Shown: positions 47,050 through 58,373 of the stretch, one piece after another
Layout: every line of letters starts with the position of its first letter
Position numbering within the stretch: the first letter of the stretch is position 1
Origin: Pseudorasbora parva
Lineage: Eukaryota; Chordata; Actinopteri; Cypriniformes; Gobionidae
Length of the DNA: 64,000 nucleotides
Assembly (NCBI RefSeq): GCF_024679245.1
Contig: NC_090173.1
Coordinates: 6,568,428 to 6,632,427, forward strand
Direction: 5' to 3'
Made by a program: the position numbers and the translations under genes
Notes under the pieces: model-generated
What the model was told of the DNA's origin: nothing
Database searches by the model: none
What the model saw: only the letters and a program-made list of their open reading frames with translations

Positions 47050-47867
47050 TTAAATTCCCTTTCCATAGTGATAGTCAGATAGAGTTTTCGAGCAATCCCC
47101 TTCTCGATTAGGTTTCCCAGGAGTCTTGGTGTGGGGACCTGTGTGTTGCTTGATAAGCCGTCTGGATATGTGTCAAGTGTCTCATTATGCGTGCAAACAA
47201 TCAAAGCAGCGCTTTCTGGTACGCTGGGCTGTCCCATGATGCTGTCTTGATTAGAGGCTGTTGCTGTCAGCTGTCGTGTGGGTGTGTTGCTGACGTGTGG
47301 GGGTGCCACAGTTAGTACACTAGTCCGTGGTTGGGGAACAGTGTTCAGGGTGGATGATTCAGTTGCAGGAAGGGCGGGAAGGTTGATTTCAGGTATCATG
47401 TCTAGTCGTGCTGTACCTGGTCCGTCCTTCTTGTCTTCCTTGTGAGGTTTCTGTCGGAGGAGCTCTTTCAGGATCTTTATGAGCTCTGTAACTTCAGAAG
47501 CAGCTACACTTTCTTTGCCTGACGTGGGTTCAGGTCTGGGCCTACCATTGTCCCGTCGAGAGTGGCCTCTTCGCTGGCTTTCTGGGCGAGGCGGGTCCCA
47601 GGATCCTTCAGAGCGATCGCTCTGGTACCGTGGACGGTCGCCATTATGACCACGCTGCCCTCTGCTGGCTTGGAGTGGTTTGCACTCTCTGTTGACGGGT
47701 CGGTAACTGTGGTTCTGTTTGGCGCCCTCTAGGGTTAGCTCTGGGTGGTGCACAGAGACAGGGCAGATGGTGGGCTGTTTTACAGTCTTTTCAGAAATGG
47801 TTTTCTGTTTGACGTAAGTTTGTGAGCCAAGTCTCTTAACTGTTGCGTGCCCATGCTGCGCGGGCAC
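47050..47867 (-). pseudogene. Gag C-terminal / nucleocapsid region of the LTR element
   Basis: This frame overlaps the end of the main gag frame (offset by one base). It encodes a basic, Arg/Gly/Ser-rich segment (RGQRGHNGDRPRYQSD, SQRRGHSRRDNGRPR), a Pro/Thr-rich linker, and the start of the protease region (ARKLYLTITMERE) before the piggyBac-like insertion. No CCHC knuckle is seen. The frame change may be a mutation or a translational frameshift site. Confidence 0.75.
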
Positions 47868-49192
47868 GCCAGCACCCCCAGGTGGTAACTGATGGTAGGG
47901 TGCAGGTTTCGGAGGAAAAGAGTTTTGAAGTTGATGTCCTCCTCCATGCCTGGGTCATTACATGTCCCGAAGTAGGCACGTCGCAGTCTGTTATAAAAGT
48001 TCTGTGAGGTCTCAAGTCGAGCTTGCTTAAGGTCCATGGCAGTGATGAACCCCTGGTCTGACTCGGGGTCGGAGTACTCACGAATTAGAGCTTGTCGTAG
48101 ATGCCAGTAGTCCGCTTTGATGGCCTCTGGTTGTCGATCCAGAAAGCACCGTACATCACGATTAGACGTGGCCCTGAGCAGGTACAGTCTGTCCCAGTTG
48201 TTCGCGTGAGCGACAGTTTGTAAGTAAAAGTCTATGTCTTTTAAGTATGCGTGGACGTCGTGTCCTCCTGCCGGGTCGGGGCTGAAGGTAGGAATATTTC
48301 TGGCCAGCTTGTCGAGGTTCTTTGAAGCTTCGTGGCTGTTGACCTTGACTTCCTGGAAGGGCGTCCTTTCCTCTGCTGCTGACGGGGATTCGTGGAGACT
48401 GGCGGGTGCTCTTTTAAACAGGGGGCTGTCATTCCCCTTCGTAGCTCTTGCTTTGTGGCTAAAAGGTGCGGAGTAACTGGTCAGGGGAAACTCTGTGTTG
48501 TGTGTTTCCCCCTTCCGGTAACGTTGCACTATATATGATTGTCTCAGTTCTCTTTGCACCATGTCAAGTTCATCTTTGAGCTCGTGTCTTTGCTGGATGA
48601 GCTCGTCGATCTCGGCTTGTGCCGACTGCAAATGTTTTGCATAGACTTTAGCTTTAATGTCTCTGTTTTTAAGTTCATCAGTGGCTCTCTCCAGGAGGGA
48701 TTCGCCACGCCGAAGCTTTTCGTCGAGGTGTTTCCTGGCATCTTTCTCTGACTGTACTAGTCGGTCGGTGTCACGACGGAGCTCCTTCAGGGTCTTTTGA
48801 AGTCTTTCTATTTCATTTCTTTGTTCTTTGTCTGTTTCGTCGTCTTTCTCTGTGTCTAGAAGCTGATCTAGACGAAGCTGGGTGAGGGCTTGGTCTCTCC
48901 GGGCCTCCTTGGCTTGAAGCTTTAGCGTTGCTGCCTCCTGTTCCAGGTTGTCGTAGCTCCCTTCGCTTAGACGTGCCTGTGCGATGAGGACGTGGGCGAG
49001 GCTTCCGAGGATCTTGGCCACTTCCTTGTTGGAGTAGCTGTGCGTGGGGTCGTGTGTCATCAGCTGGTCTAGCTCGGTGTCCAGTTGTTCCTGGCTCGGC
49101 TGCCCCAGACTTCCTTGACTGGTGGCCGTTAGCGCTTCCAGCCATGTCGTTAGGCGATCCCACGGGACGGCGGAACTGGGTGCACGGAACAT
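47780..49192 (-). pseudogene. Gag of the LTR element
   Basis: The likely start is the methionine at 49192 (MFRAPSSAVPWDRL); the open frame extends a little further upstream. A long charged coiled coil (EQEAATLKLQAKEARRDQAL through ERLQKTLKELRRDTDRL) precedes a retrotransposon gag/capsid segment (IPTFSPDPAGGHDVHAYLKD, FLDRQPEAIKADYWHLRQAL, YFGTCNDPGMEEDINFKTLF). The frame ends at 47780, where the other frame (47867 onward) takes over. It would form the particle shell of a retrotransposon. Family level: Ty3/Gypsy-like or related. Confidence 0.8.
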
Positions 49193-49259
49193 TACTGCGG
49201 ACGAGAGAAACACAGCACACACACACACACAGAGAGAGAGCCAATGCAAGCTTGTTCTA

Positions 49260-51341
49260 AGCTAACGAGCTATCGTACGGATAGCTGGGAATTTTGGCTA
49301 ACTGATGTAGACAGTTAGATAATTAGACAATTTAGACAATTAGGTGGGCGGTAGCCCTGGGGGGTCACTTGGTGAACTGCTGCTCGGTCGTCCCGGGACT
49401 ATCTAATTCTCCTTGGGGTCTCTTGGTGAACTGAAAGAAACACAAACGTGATAGTCCAACAGTGAGGATAGGAAAGAGCACAGTGGAAACAAACACAAAC
49501 ACATGAATTGGTCTGTAATGAAAGGAATGTCAGCGTGCGCGCCGGGAGTGTTAGGGAAAATTAATAGGCTTAATGCTCAAGATATACTAAAATTCGGCTT
49601 GTACTATGGGTTATCCCATTTAGCTCATCCGGGGTGAATTGAGGTCGCTTAAGTGGAAGATTAAATATCAAGAGCAATTTAGAAAAAGGCAAAAGTTTCT
49701 GTCAAGTAATGATAAAACAAAAGCACTTTTGATACCGTGTTTAATTACCAGACTGGGCTTTATTCCCAATGGTAGGGGAAAAGAAAAACTTTTGCAGAGA
49801 GGAAAAAAAAAATTATAATAATAAAAAAAATTTAATAATAATATTTTTTATTAAAAAAATTAATTAACATTAAAAACTAAAATTGAAAATTGAAAATTAA
49901 AATAAAATTATAAATAAAATAAAAATAAAAAAAATTAGAAGCTCAACTTAATTCAAATTAAATTCAAAGCAAGTTTAAATGAAATTTAAATAAGCCTGTA
50001 AGGAAAATCAAATAAAAGAAAGCCAATCAAAAATCCTACCCTATAACGATTAATCTCTAAGTGGGAGTTATCCAAATAAAAGAATTAATCAGGAAGGGCG
50101 TAGGGATTTAGTGTTTCGCTGACTTAACAGGGTATAGCCACACGGTGGTGTCCTTCCTTCCAATTTGACTGTCTGTGACTTAAACCTAATTTCACTTTGA
50201 GTTAGAGGAAGTTATGTTTCTTTTTAAACTTCAAATTCGAATAAGGGTGTTTAATCAGCGAGAAAGGAGACTTGGTTGTTGCTAGAAAAATTGTATAAAT
50301 GAAACTGTGTACAACAGTAAGCAATAAACAATTTATAGGCTCAAACTTATTTTGTTAAGGCAGAATCAAATAACGGAGAGTGAAACTATCCGCATTTATC
50401 CACACGATGGCGCTGTTGCGCCCGCCCTAGACTAGAGTTAGTTAGGCGGAAATGCTCACCAGATGGCTTTGTCTGGTTCTAGAGTCGCCCTCCGGCGTGC
50501 TGCAAGCGGCGTTGCAATTCTTGAGTCGCCCCCTCGCGTTCTGCAAGCGGCGTTGCAATTTCTGAGTCGCCCTGGCGTTCTGCAAGCGGCGTTGCAATTC
50601 TTGAGTCGCCGTTTGCCGTTTTGCACTCACTAAAAAAAAAATTTTCTGGTGCCCTAGATGCACGAGGAACAAAAACGGGTGAAAACAGGAATTTTCCGTC
50701 TGCCTATTCACGCATTTTACATGGACTCCAATAGACATTTATCAATATGGCTGACGGTTTTCAGCATCTTTGATTCAAATGTTTTAGGTCTCAGGTCTTT
50801 GGTTAGCTAAGCCAGACTTAAACCAGGAGTTATCGTTTATCTTAACGATATAATAATTATTCTGAGGCCCCTTATATTGTACAGGAGAGTCTCGCCCTGT
50901 CCCAATCTTCCGCAATGATAGAAACTTTCCGTAGTTCAGATCAAGCGGGATACCGCAACGTACGTGTCTACAGACTACATCAAAATCTCATTATTTTGAT
51001 GGAACACATAATATATTGCTCGAGTCAAATGTATGGGTTTCCTACAATACATTTGTCTGGAAATCACGCGGATAAACCCTATTGTGCCTACGGCTGCAGA
51101 GTTTTTCGGAGATCACGCGGAGATTTTCGTACCGTTCATATTTCATTAATATAATCCGGCTACTTCAACATTTCTCAGAATCTGTTTATGCTTGGGTTCG
51201 CTTTGCGCATACCGTTCATAATTCACAAAACAACACCAAAACAAAACGAAACAAAAACGCGCGTGCAGGTTATTAATACCTCAAAAATACACAATGAATA
51301 GAATATGAATATCATTCACGCATACACAAACGTTTGAAACT
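49260..51341 (-). other. Untranslated leader of the LTR element
   Basis: About 2 kb between the primer-binding site and gag. It has an A/T-rich stretch (about 49800-49960) and a GC-rich tandem repeat (50480-50630) but no long coding frame. Confidence 0.6.
50480..50630 (-). repeat. GC-rich tandem repeat in the leader, 3-4 units
   Basis: GAGTCGCC, then a variable part, TTCTGCAAGCGGCGTTGCAA and TTCTT repeat at about 45-50-bp spacing, in contrast to the surrounding AT-rich leader. Confidence 0.85.
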
Positions 51342-51359
51342 TGCCCGCATTCTCCACCA
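51342..51359 (-). other. Candidate primer-binding site
   Basis: Six bases after the 5' LTR end the minus strand reads TGGTGGAGAATGCGGG, starting with TGG as needed to pair with a tRNA 3' CCA. The tRNA was not identified. Confidence 0.5.
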
Positions 51360-51365
51360 AATACA

Positions 51366-52691
51366 TGTAACAACAACGACTCATGAGTTTAATGTCTCGG
51401 GGAATAATTAACTCAAAAGGGATTTAATATTCAATATTCATGAATTTATGAATATAATTTGCCAGTTGTTCATTACGTATTAAAATTTTCCGATAGGGAA
51501 AATTGTTTAATTAAATACAAGTAACCCTTTATGAAATTGCTTGAAATTATACTACTAAGTTTGTCCTGCAAATTAGTTATAGACTTTTCAAATCAATTCT
51601 CAATAAGGGATTACTGCTTTACGAGCGCATAAGAAACATTAACTTTACTGATCAGGACAAGTTCAATATTTCAAATGGTCATACAGTTTACTTTACTAAC
51701 ATAGTAGCATAAGCAGTTAGGTAACATTAGATCACAAGTTTCATTGACTTTGTGTATGTGGCAGAATAACAGATTCAACTCATTAAATGTCTTTTGGAGG
51801 TTTAATAAACACAGACTAAAAATAACACTACAATTCACACAGAAAGTACACACTAAATATGCATAAAGAGAGTAGAAATATAGATATTAACGAAAGAATA
51901 CATAAAAGAGAATAATGACTAGACTGAAGTTAGAGAGAGATAAAAGAGAGAGAGAGAGAGACAAAGAGAGTGGGGGAGGGTAAGAAACAGCTTTCCTTCA
52001 GTTCATCACATACGACCTTCACGGAGTTAACTTGTCCCAACGGGGAAATACACACCCTCTTTACAGCAGTTTGACTTTTATAAGAAGAAGAATACTTGCA
52101 TTCTTTTTGGTTTCGTTTTGGCTTCTCGCTTGTGTGTGTGTATTTCTGCGTGTTCGGTGGCTTTCTCCGAGGTCGGGAGGGAGCAGCTGGTTGCTTTTAG
52201 GGATGCTCCGTGTTGTTGAAGATCGGATTGTAGAAGAGAAGATTTTTGGAAGAGATGAGGCCTGCTTGGAGGGCCTGCATTGGTGGCATGGCTTATGTGC
52301 CAGATTAATTTGATAGGAGACATGACATATATGAGGTTATCTGAACTAGTACTTTGTTAAGACAAAGACAAAAAGATGCAAAATACCATACGGAATAAAC
52401 ATTTTACAAGACAGTTATGTGTTTACATATAATGTCCTGGGGTGCATGTTCATTTATAGATGGTTTGTCTATAATTTGAGGCAAAAGCTCTGTGTCTTAA
52501 GCTCTTTGTGTATAAGACTTCATGTGGCCAAATTCTTTTCGGCCATAAAACATCTTATCAGATGGTTTCCAGGGTAATGAAGAATCCTTCTCTGTTGTGT
52601 TGGGGGAAGGTCTGCCACTCAGCACAACTTTCAAAACATATTTGTTAAATGTAACTGGCGATTGTGTGTTTGATTCGCCTGAGTCGCTACA
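51366..52691 (-). repeat. 5' LTR of the 10.9-kb element
   Basis: 1326 bp, same ends and TATAAAAG box (about 52076-52083) as the other LTR. It lacks the 278-bp stretch found there; the flanks join as GTGCCAG|ATTAATTTG. Confidence 0.92.
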
Positions 52692-52695
52692 CATC
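52692..52695. other. Target-site duplication of the LTR element, right copy (CATC)
   Basis: Matches 41791-41794; gag of the outer Gypsy element continues directly after it. Confidence 0.9.
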
Positions 52696-53431
52696 TGTGT
52701 CTCAAGCCGCGGTTCTGGCGGAGGAATATGTATTAACCCACAAAAGAGCATTTGTTCCGGCTCGGTCGGATAAGCCGACGGTATCACTTTTGCCACAGAA
52801 TGCGAATTCTCGGGTTAAAGTTAGCACTCCTCAGTCTAAAGAGATGAGGGAATGTTTTTACTGTCATAAATCTGGACACGTTACTGTTGACTGTTTGGCG
52901 TTAAAACGAAAGCATCAACCGGCTCAAATAAAGCCCGTTGGGTTTGTAAGAACGGTGCCCGTACACTCTGATAATGTTGAGTTGGATAGGAGATTTAAGC
53001 CATTTGTAATGAAAGCTTTACTGTCTGTAAGTGGTAACCCTCATGAGCAAAGGGAAATCCAGATGTTGCGAGACAAAGGTGCAATTCAATCTTTTATTGT
53101 TGCTGATGTTCTCCCGTTATCGGAGATGACGTCGTCTGGTTCAAGTGTACTCATTCAGGGGATAGGTATGGACATTATACAGGTCCCATTACACTATGTA
53201 CATGTGCATTGCGAGTTATTTACAGCGTTTGCTAGGGTGGGGGTACGTTCCTCACTTCCCGTGAAAGGGGTTTCATTTATCCTCGGCAATGACCTGGCTG
53301 GAGGAAAAGTAACAACAGTTGTAGAGGTGATTGACAAGCCGGACTGTTTTGTTAATGCTGATGATATTGTGGACAAGTATCCGGATGTATTCCCTGTAAA
53401 TGTTGTGACGCACGCGCAAAGCGCAGAGTAG
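52696..53431 (+). pseudogene. Gag C-terminus, zinc knuckle and protease of the Gmr1-like element
   Basis: It continues the gag interrupted at 41794 (SQAAVLAEEYVLTHKRAF). A perfect CX2CX4HX4C knuckle (CFYCHKSGHVTVDC) follows, then the aspartyl protease region. Its active site reads LRDKGAIQSFI where DTG or DSG is required, so the protease is dead. The frame stops at 53429-53431, and the integrase continues in a shifted frame. Confidence 0.88.
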
Positions 53432-53442
53432 GGCATGACATT

Positions 53443-54360
53443 ATGTTGAATGATTCATTCCTGTTGCCACTATTTTCTGAGGAGGTTTCTTCCACAGACC
53501 TACCCAATGTTAACGTTATGACGAATGATAAAACACTTGACGTGGTAACGAATTCAGAGTTGTTAACAATGCCCATTACGCGTGAGCGGATGATTGCAGA
53601 TCAACGAGATGATCTTCCGTTGGCCAGGTATTGGTCTGCTGTTGAACGGCCGACGCCTAAGGAAGACCGTAAAGCTGAGTATGTGATAGACAGTGGTTTA
53701 CTGTTACATAAATGGAGACCTGTTGCAGGTGTGGAGCGTGAATGGAGTCAGGTGGTGTTGCCCCTTGCGTACAGACAGCAGGTACTACGTCTGGCTCATG
53801 ATCATGTTATGTCAGGCCATTTAGGTATTACGATGACGTACAACCGTATTTTAAAACACTTCTTTTGGCCCGGTCTGAAGAAAGACATGTGCCAGTATTG
53901 TCGTACTTGTCATGTGTGTCAAGTAATGGGGAAACCAAATCAAAAGATCCCTCCCGCTCCATTGATTCCGATTCCTGTGATCGTTGAGCCATTTGAGCAT
54001 GTCATTTTGGACTGCGTGGGCCCGTTACCTTAGACAAGGTCCGGAAATCAGTTTTTATTAACAATTATGTGCTCTGCGACACGTTTCCCGGAAGCAATTC
54101 CGTTGAGAAAAATTACTTCTGTGGTTATTATGAAGTCATTGATTAAATTCTTTTCTACATTTGGGCTACCAAAAATTGTACAGACGGATCAGGGAACGAA
54201 TTTTCTTTCCAAACTGTTCAGACAGGTGTTAAGAACGTTGGAGATCTTGGTGTCTAGCGCATATCATCCCGAAAGCCAAGGGGCAATTGAGCGCTTTCAC
54301 CAGACGCTAAAGTCAATGCTGCGTAAGTACTGTCTAAGTTCCGGGAAAGACTGGGATTAA
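53443..54360 (+). pseudogene. Integrase of the Gmr1-like element (two premature stops)
   Basis: HHCC zinc-binding domain (HDHVMSGHLGI, then YCRTCHVCQ), first catalytic Asp in HVILDCVGPLP, an in-frame TAG right after (54031-54033), second Asp in VQTDQGTNF and catalytic Glu in HPESQGAIERFH. A TAA follows KDWD at 54358-54360. All three catalytic residues are present but separated by a stop. It precedes reverse transcriptase, the Gmr1 order. Confidence 0.9.
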
Positions 54361-54795
54361 GGGGTCCCATTAGTCTTGTTTGAAATTCGAGAAACTGTTC
54401 AAGAGTCTCTTTGCTTCAGTCCCACAGACCAGGTGTTTGGTCATACCGTGCGTGGTCCCCTCAAGATGTTAAAAGAGGGAATGTTGAGTGATACAGTGCC
54501 CAAGGAAAATATACTGGATTATGTTAGCAGGTTCAGAGAGCGCTTACATAATGTCTGTACATTCGCGAAAGACTCTCTCGTTGAAGCTCAGAAGTCCATG
54601 AAAAAACATTTCGATATTAAATCTGTCCCTCGGGTATTTAAGCCAGGAGACAAAGTTTTGGCTCTTCTGCCCATTCCTGGTTCTGTGCTGTCTGCACGCT
54701 TTGTAGGGCCATATGTCATATCTGAACGACTGAGTGAAATAATTATGTTGTATATACTCCTGATCGGAAACGGAAATTTCGGACATGTCATATAA
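54361..54795 (+). pseudogene. Integrase C-terminal region of the Gmr1-like element
   Basis: After the TAA, the same polyprotein continues: SPTDQVFGHTVRGPL, then RVFKPGDKVLALLPIP and SARFVGPYVI, an SH3-like DNA-binding C-terminal domain. The end is frameshifted (ILLIGNGNFGHVI). Confidence 0.85.
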
Positions 54796-55000
54796 ATATG
54801 TTGAAATTGTATTGTTCCAGGGAGTCACTTGAGAGAACTGCAGTGGTTGGGACGAAGGTTTGTTCTGTTGCCATATCTACGGCTGCTGTTACTGTGCCCA
54901 CAGCTGAGCTTTGCAAAGAAGAGTTGCCATCTAATGGTGGATGCCGGGATGACGATGACTGTGTGTCTCTTTGTGGTTCGTAGGGATGTGTGAGACTCTC
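54796..55000 (+). pseudogene. Spacer between integrase and reverse transcriptase
   Basis: Mostly open, acidic at its end (GGCRDDDDC), with a TAG just before the solo LTR. No domain recognised. TSD CTCTC occupies 54996-55000. Confidence 0.5.
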
Positions 55001-55575
55001 TGTTACGGGCTGCGAGTGTATTAGATGTATTGTCTGCCTTTTCTCTCAATGGTTGTGCTGTCTTGCTCTTAGGTCTCTGCTGATTGGAGGAAGCGACTGT
55101 CACTCTTCATCAAGGTGCCGTCTCTGCAGCCAATCAAGTGCCGCCCTGGTGGATAAATTCTCCCAGCGTGTCCTGATTAGGGAGTGTGTGTGCGTGCCAG
55201 GTGTTTCAGTTGGCGTGTCAGTTTGAACCTCTTGTTATCTTGTGTTGATTCCACACTTGATTCTGTACTGTGAAATGTTGAGAGTTAAGAGTAATTTAGT
55301 AGCCTACTTTCTGGGGAAATAGAGAACAGGTAAGCAGGTCACGCGATGTACATCTTGCCCGCAGTTATCAAATGTTAAACACACCAGGTAAGGGGTGAGC
55401 GCCCTCTTTGTATTTATTTGTTCTTATTTAGTGTAGGTTTAGTTATGGTGTCGGATACGCTGAAGATTAGTACTATCAATTTCTGTGTCTGGTCTCTTCT
55501 GCTGCCCGCTCCACTAAATATATTTTAATATTTAAATGTTACGTGCTGACCCTAGACCTTTAAAAGTTCGTAACA
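55001..55575. repeat. Solo LTR inserted in the Gmr1-like element
   Basis: 575 bp with perfect inverted ends TGTTACG...CGTAACA, flanked by CTCTC on both sides (54996-55000 and 55576-55580). Removing it and one CTCTC restores the upstream codons to the reverse-transcriptase frame. The orientation and parent family are unknown; no internal retroelement sequence remains. Confidence 0.85.
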
Positions 55576-56315
55576 CTCTCTAATTCAGAGATACTGCAGA
55601 ACTTGCCACATTTTTTGAATAATCTACCCAAAGTCCAGAAGCAGGATATAATGAATGTGATTAACGATTTTCTCATGTTGTTTGGAGACACCCCGTCTCA
55701 AACTAACGTGTTGGAACACGACATTCAGATTACGTGTGATTCTCCAATAAGACAACATGCGTATAGAGTTAATAGTATGAAACGGTCAGTGATGAAGTCA
55801 GAGGTTGAGTACTTGCAGAAACATGACCTAGCTGATCCTAGCTTCAGTCCATGGAGTTCTCCGTGTCTTCTGGTGCCTAAGCCCGATGGTACATTTCAAT
55901 TTTATACAGATTATAGAAAAGTCAACGCTGTTACTGTTCCGGATTGTTATCCTCTGCCGAGAATGGAAGATTGTATAGACAATCTGGGTTCCGCAAAATT
56001 TGTAACCGAATTAGACCTTCTTAAAGGTTACTGGCAGGTGCCCCTTACACCTCGCGCAGCAGAGATATCTGCGTTTGTAACGCCTGACATCTTCTGTCAA
56101 TATAAAGTCATGGCGTTCGGATTACGAAACGCCCCGGCAACATTCCAGCGTCTGGTTAATATTGTGTTGTCTGGAGTGCCAAATTGTAACGCTTATCTTG
56201 ATGACCTGGTGGTATATTCTTCTGACTGGCCAGAACATTTATCTCTTTTAAGAACTGTGTTTGAACGGCTGGCAAATGTGTCTTTAACGATAAAAACACA
56301 TAATCATAAAACATA
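55576..56315 (+). pseudogene. Reverse transcriptase of the Gmr1-like element, 3'-truncated
   Basis: The frame runs from LSNSEILQNLPHF through SPWSSPCLLVPKPDGTFQF, the first catalytic Asp in TELDLLKGYWQVPLT, AFGLRNAPATFQRL and the YLDD box (NAYLDDLVVYS), to RLANVSLTI. Homology then ends abruptly at about 56290. The thumb and RNase H are missing. The kept portion has no internal stop. Confidence 0.9.
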
Positions 56316-56489
56316 AACCAAAGGCTCAAACCAAAGGAATCACGGGGAACCGGGAGACGTAGACGAGACATACACACGGATCCAACCTAGACTGAAAAAC
56401 ACAAGGAGCTTAAAGGGGAAGAAATCAAGAGGGAACAGGTGGGAGAAATCAACACTAAACAGATAACAAGGGGGAGGGTTCACTGACTA
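56316..56489. other. Unassigned junction sequence
   Basis: A-rich, with AATCACGGGGAACCGGGAG and AACAAGGGGGAGGGTTCACT, resembling the 3' region of some other dispersed element. It joins truncated reverse transcriptase to the minisatellite. Confidence 0.4.
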
Positions 56490-58373
56490 TTATCACAAAA
56501 AGTCAAAATGGACAAAAAACATCTAAATACGACAGTGAATACTATTACATTAAAGTGAAATTATTCAATTATCACAAAGTCAAAATGGACAAAAACATCT
56601 AAATACGACAGTGAATACTATTACATAAAAGTGAAATTATTCAATTATCACAAAAAGTCAAAATGGACAAAAACATCTAAATACGACAGTGAATACTATT
56701 ACAAAAATGCAAAATTATTAAATTATCAAAAAGTCAAAATGGGCAAAAAAACATCTAAATACGACAGTGTATACTATTACATAAAAGTGAAATTATTCAA
56801 TTATCACAAAAAGTCAAAATAGACAAAAACATCTAAATACAACAGTGTACACTATTACATAAAAGTGAAATTATTCAATTATCACAAACAGTCAAAATGG
56901 ACAAAAACATCTAAATATGACAGTGAATACTATTACAAAAAAAATGAAATTATTCAATTATCACAAAAAGTCAAAATGGACAAAAAATTAAATACGACAG
57001 TGAATACTTTTACATAAATGTGAAATTATTCAATTATCACAAAAAGTCAAAATGGACAAAAACATCTAAATACAACAGTGTATACTATTACATAAAATGT
57101 AATTTACTGAAATATAAAATAAAGTCATAATGGACAAAAAATATAAATACAACAGTGTAAGCTATTACATAAAATTGAATTTATTAAATTATCACAAAAA
57201 GTCAAAATGGACAAAAACATCTCAAATACGACAGTGAATACTATTACATAAACTTTAATTTATTCCAATTTCAAATGAATTCAAAATGGACAAAACAATT
57301 GAAATACATCAGTGTATACTATTACATAAAAGTGAAATTATTCAATTATCACAAAAAGTCAAAATTGGACAAAAACATATAAATACAACAGTGTATACCA
57401 TTATATAAATGCAAAATTATTCAATTATCAAAAAGTCAAAATGGGCAAAAAAATTCTAAGTACAACAGTGTATACTATTACATACAGGGAAATTATTAAA
57501 TTATCACAAAAAGTCAAAATGGACAAAAACATCTAAATACGACAGTGAATACTATTACATAAAAGTGAAATTATTCAATTATCACAAAAAGTCAAAATGG
57601 ACAAAAAAAAATCTAAATACAACAGTGTATACTATTACATAAAAGTGAAATTATTCAATATCACAAAAAGTCAAAATGGACAAAAAACTTCTATATACGA
57701 CAGTGAATACTATTACATAAAAGTGAAATTATTCAATTATCAAAAAGTCAAAATGGGCAAAAAAAATCTAAATACAACAGTGTATACTATTACATAAAAG
57801 TGAAATTATTCAATTATCAAAAAGTCAAAATGGGCAAAAAAAATCTAAATACATTAGTGTATACTATTACATAAAAGTGAAATTATTCAATTATCACAAA
57901 AAGTCAAAATGGACAAAAAAATTCTAAATACAACAGAGTACACTATAACATAAACTTTAATTTATTCAAATATCAAATGAAGTCAAAAAGGACAAAACAA
58001 TTGAAATACAACAGTGTATAATATTACATAAATGTGAAATTATTCAATTATCACAAAAAGTCAAAAATGGACAAAAACATCTAAATACGACAGTAAATAC
58101 TATTACCTAAATGCAAAATTATTCAATTATCACAAAAAGTCAAAAATAGACAAAAACATCTATATACGACAATGAATACTATTACATAAAAGTGAAATTA
58201 TTCAATTATCACAAAAAGTCAAAATGGACAAAAACATCTAAATACGACAGTGAATACTATTACATAAAAGTGAAATTATTCAATTATCATAAAAAGTCAA
58301 AAATGGAAAAAAACATCTAAAAACGACAGTGTATACTATTATATAAATGCAAAATTATTCAATTAACAAAAAG
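56490..58373 (+). repeat. 78-bp AT-rich minisatellite, first block (about 24 units)
   Basis: Units of AAATACGACAGTGAATACTA, TTACATAAAAGTGAAATTAT, TCAATTATCACAAAAAGTCA and AAATGGACAAAAACATCT. At least three variant types occur: one with ATGGGCAAAAAAAATC, one with ACTTTAATTTATTCAAATAT, and the main type. ORFs with YYYIKVKLFNY repeats are artefacts. Confidence 0.97.

Larger units (their letters stand above)
41795..52691 (-). mobile_element. 10.9-kb LTR retroelement on the minus strand
   Basis: Two LTRs (TG...CA) in the same orientation and a 4-bp target duplication define it. On the minus strand: 5' LTR 51366-52691, candidate primer-binding site, 2-kb leader, gag (49192-47780), gag tail (47867-47050), protease and integrase (45750-44135), degraded downstream region, polypurine tract, 3' LTR 43400-41795. 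No reverse transcriptase or RNase H was found. A piggyBac-like element interrupts it just before the protease active site. It looks young from the LTR similarity, but is defective. Confidence 0.9.
41141..56315 (+). mobile_element. Gmr1-like Ty3/Gypsy retrotransposon, truncated and split by later insertions
   Basis: Reading left to right, skipping later insertions: gag with a SCAN-related domain (41141-41790), zinc knuckle and protease (52696-53431), integrase (53443-54795), reverse transcriptase (55576-56315). Integrase before reverse transcriptase is the unusual Ty1/copia-like order known for Gmr1-type Gypsy elements. Both ends are missing; no LTR of this element was identified. The insertions are 41795-52691 and 55001-55575. 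Several stops and frameshifts make it inactive. Confidence 0.85.

Noticed and set aside
51342..51359. Naming the primer tRNA of the LTR element
   Set aside because: The site begins with TGG as expected, but I cannot match the remaining bases to a specific tRNA with confidence.
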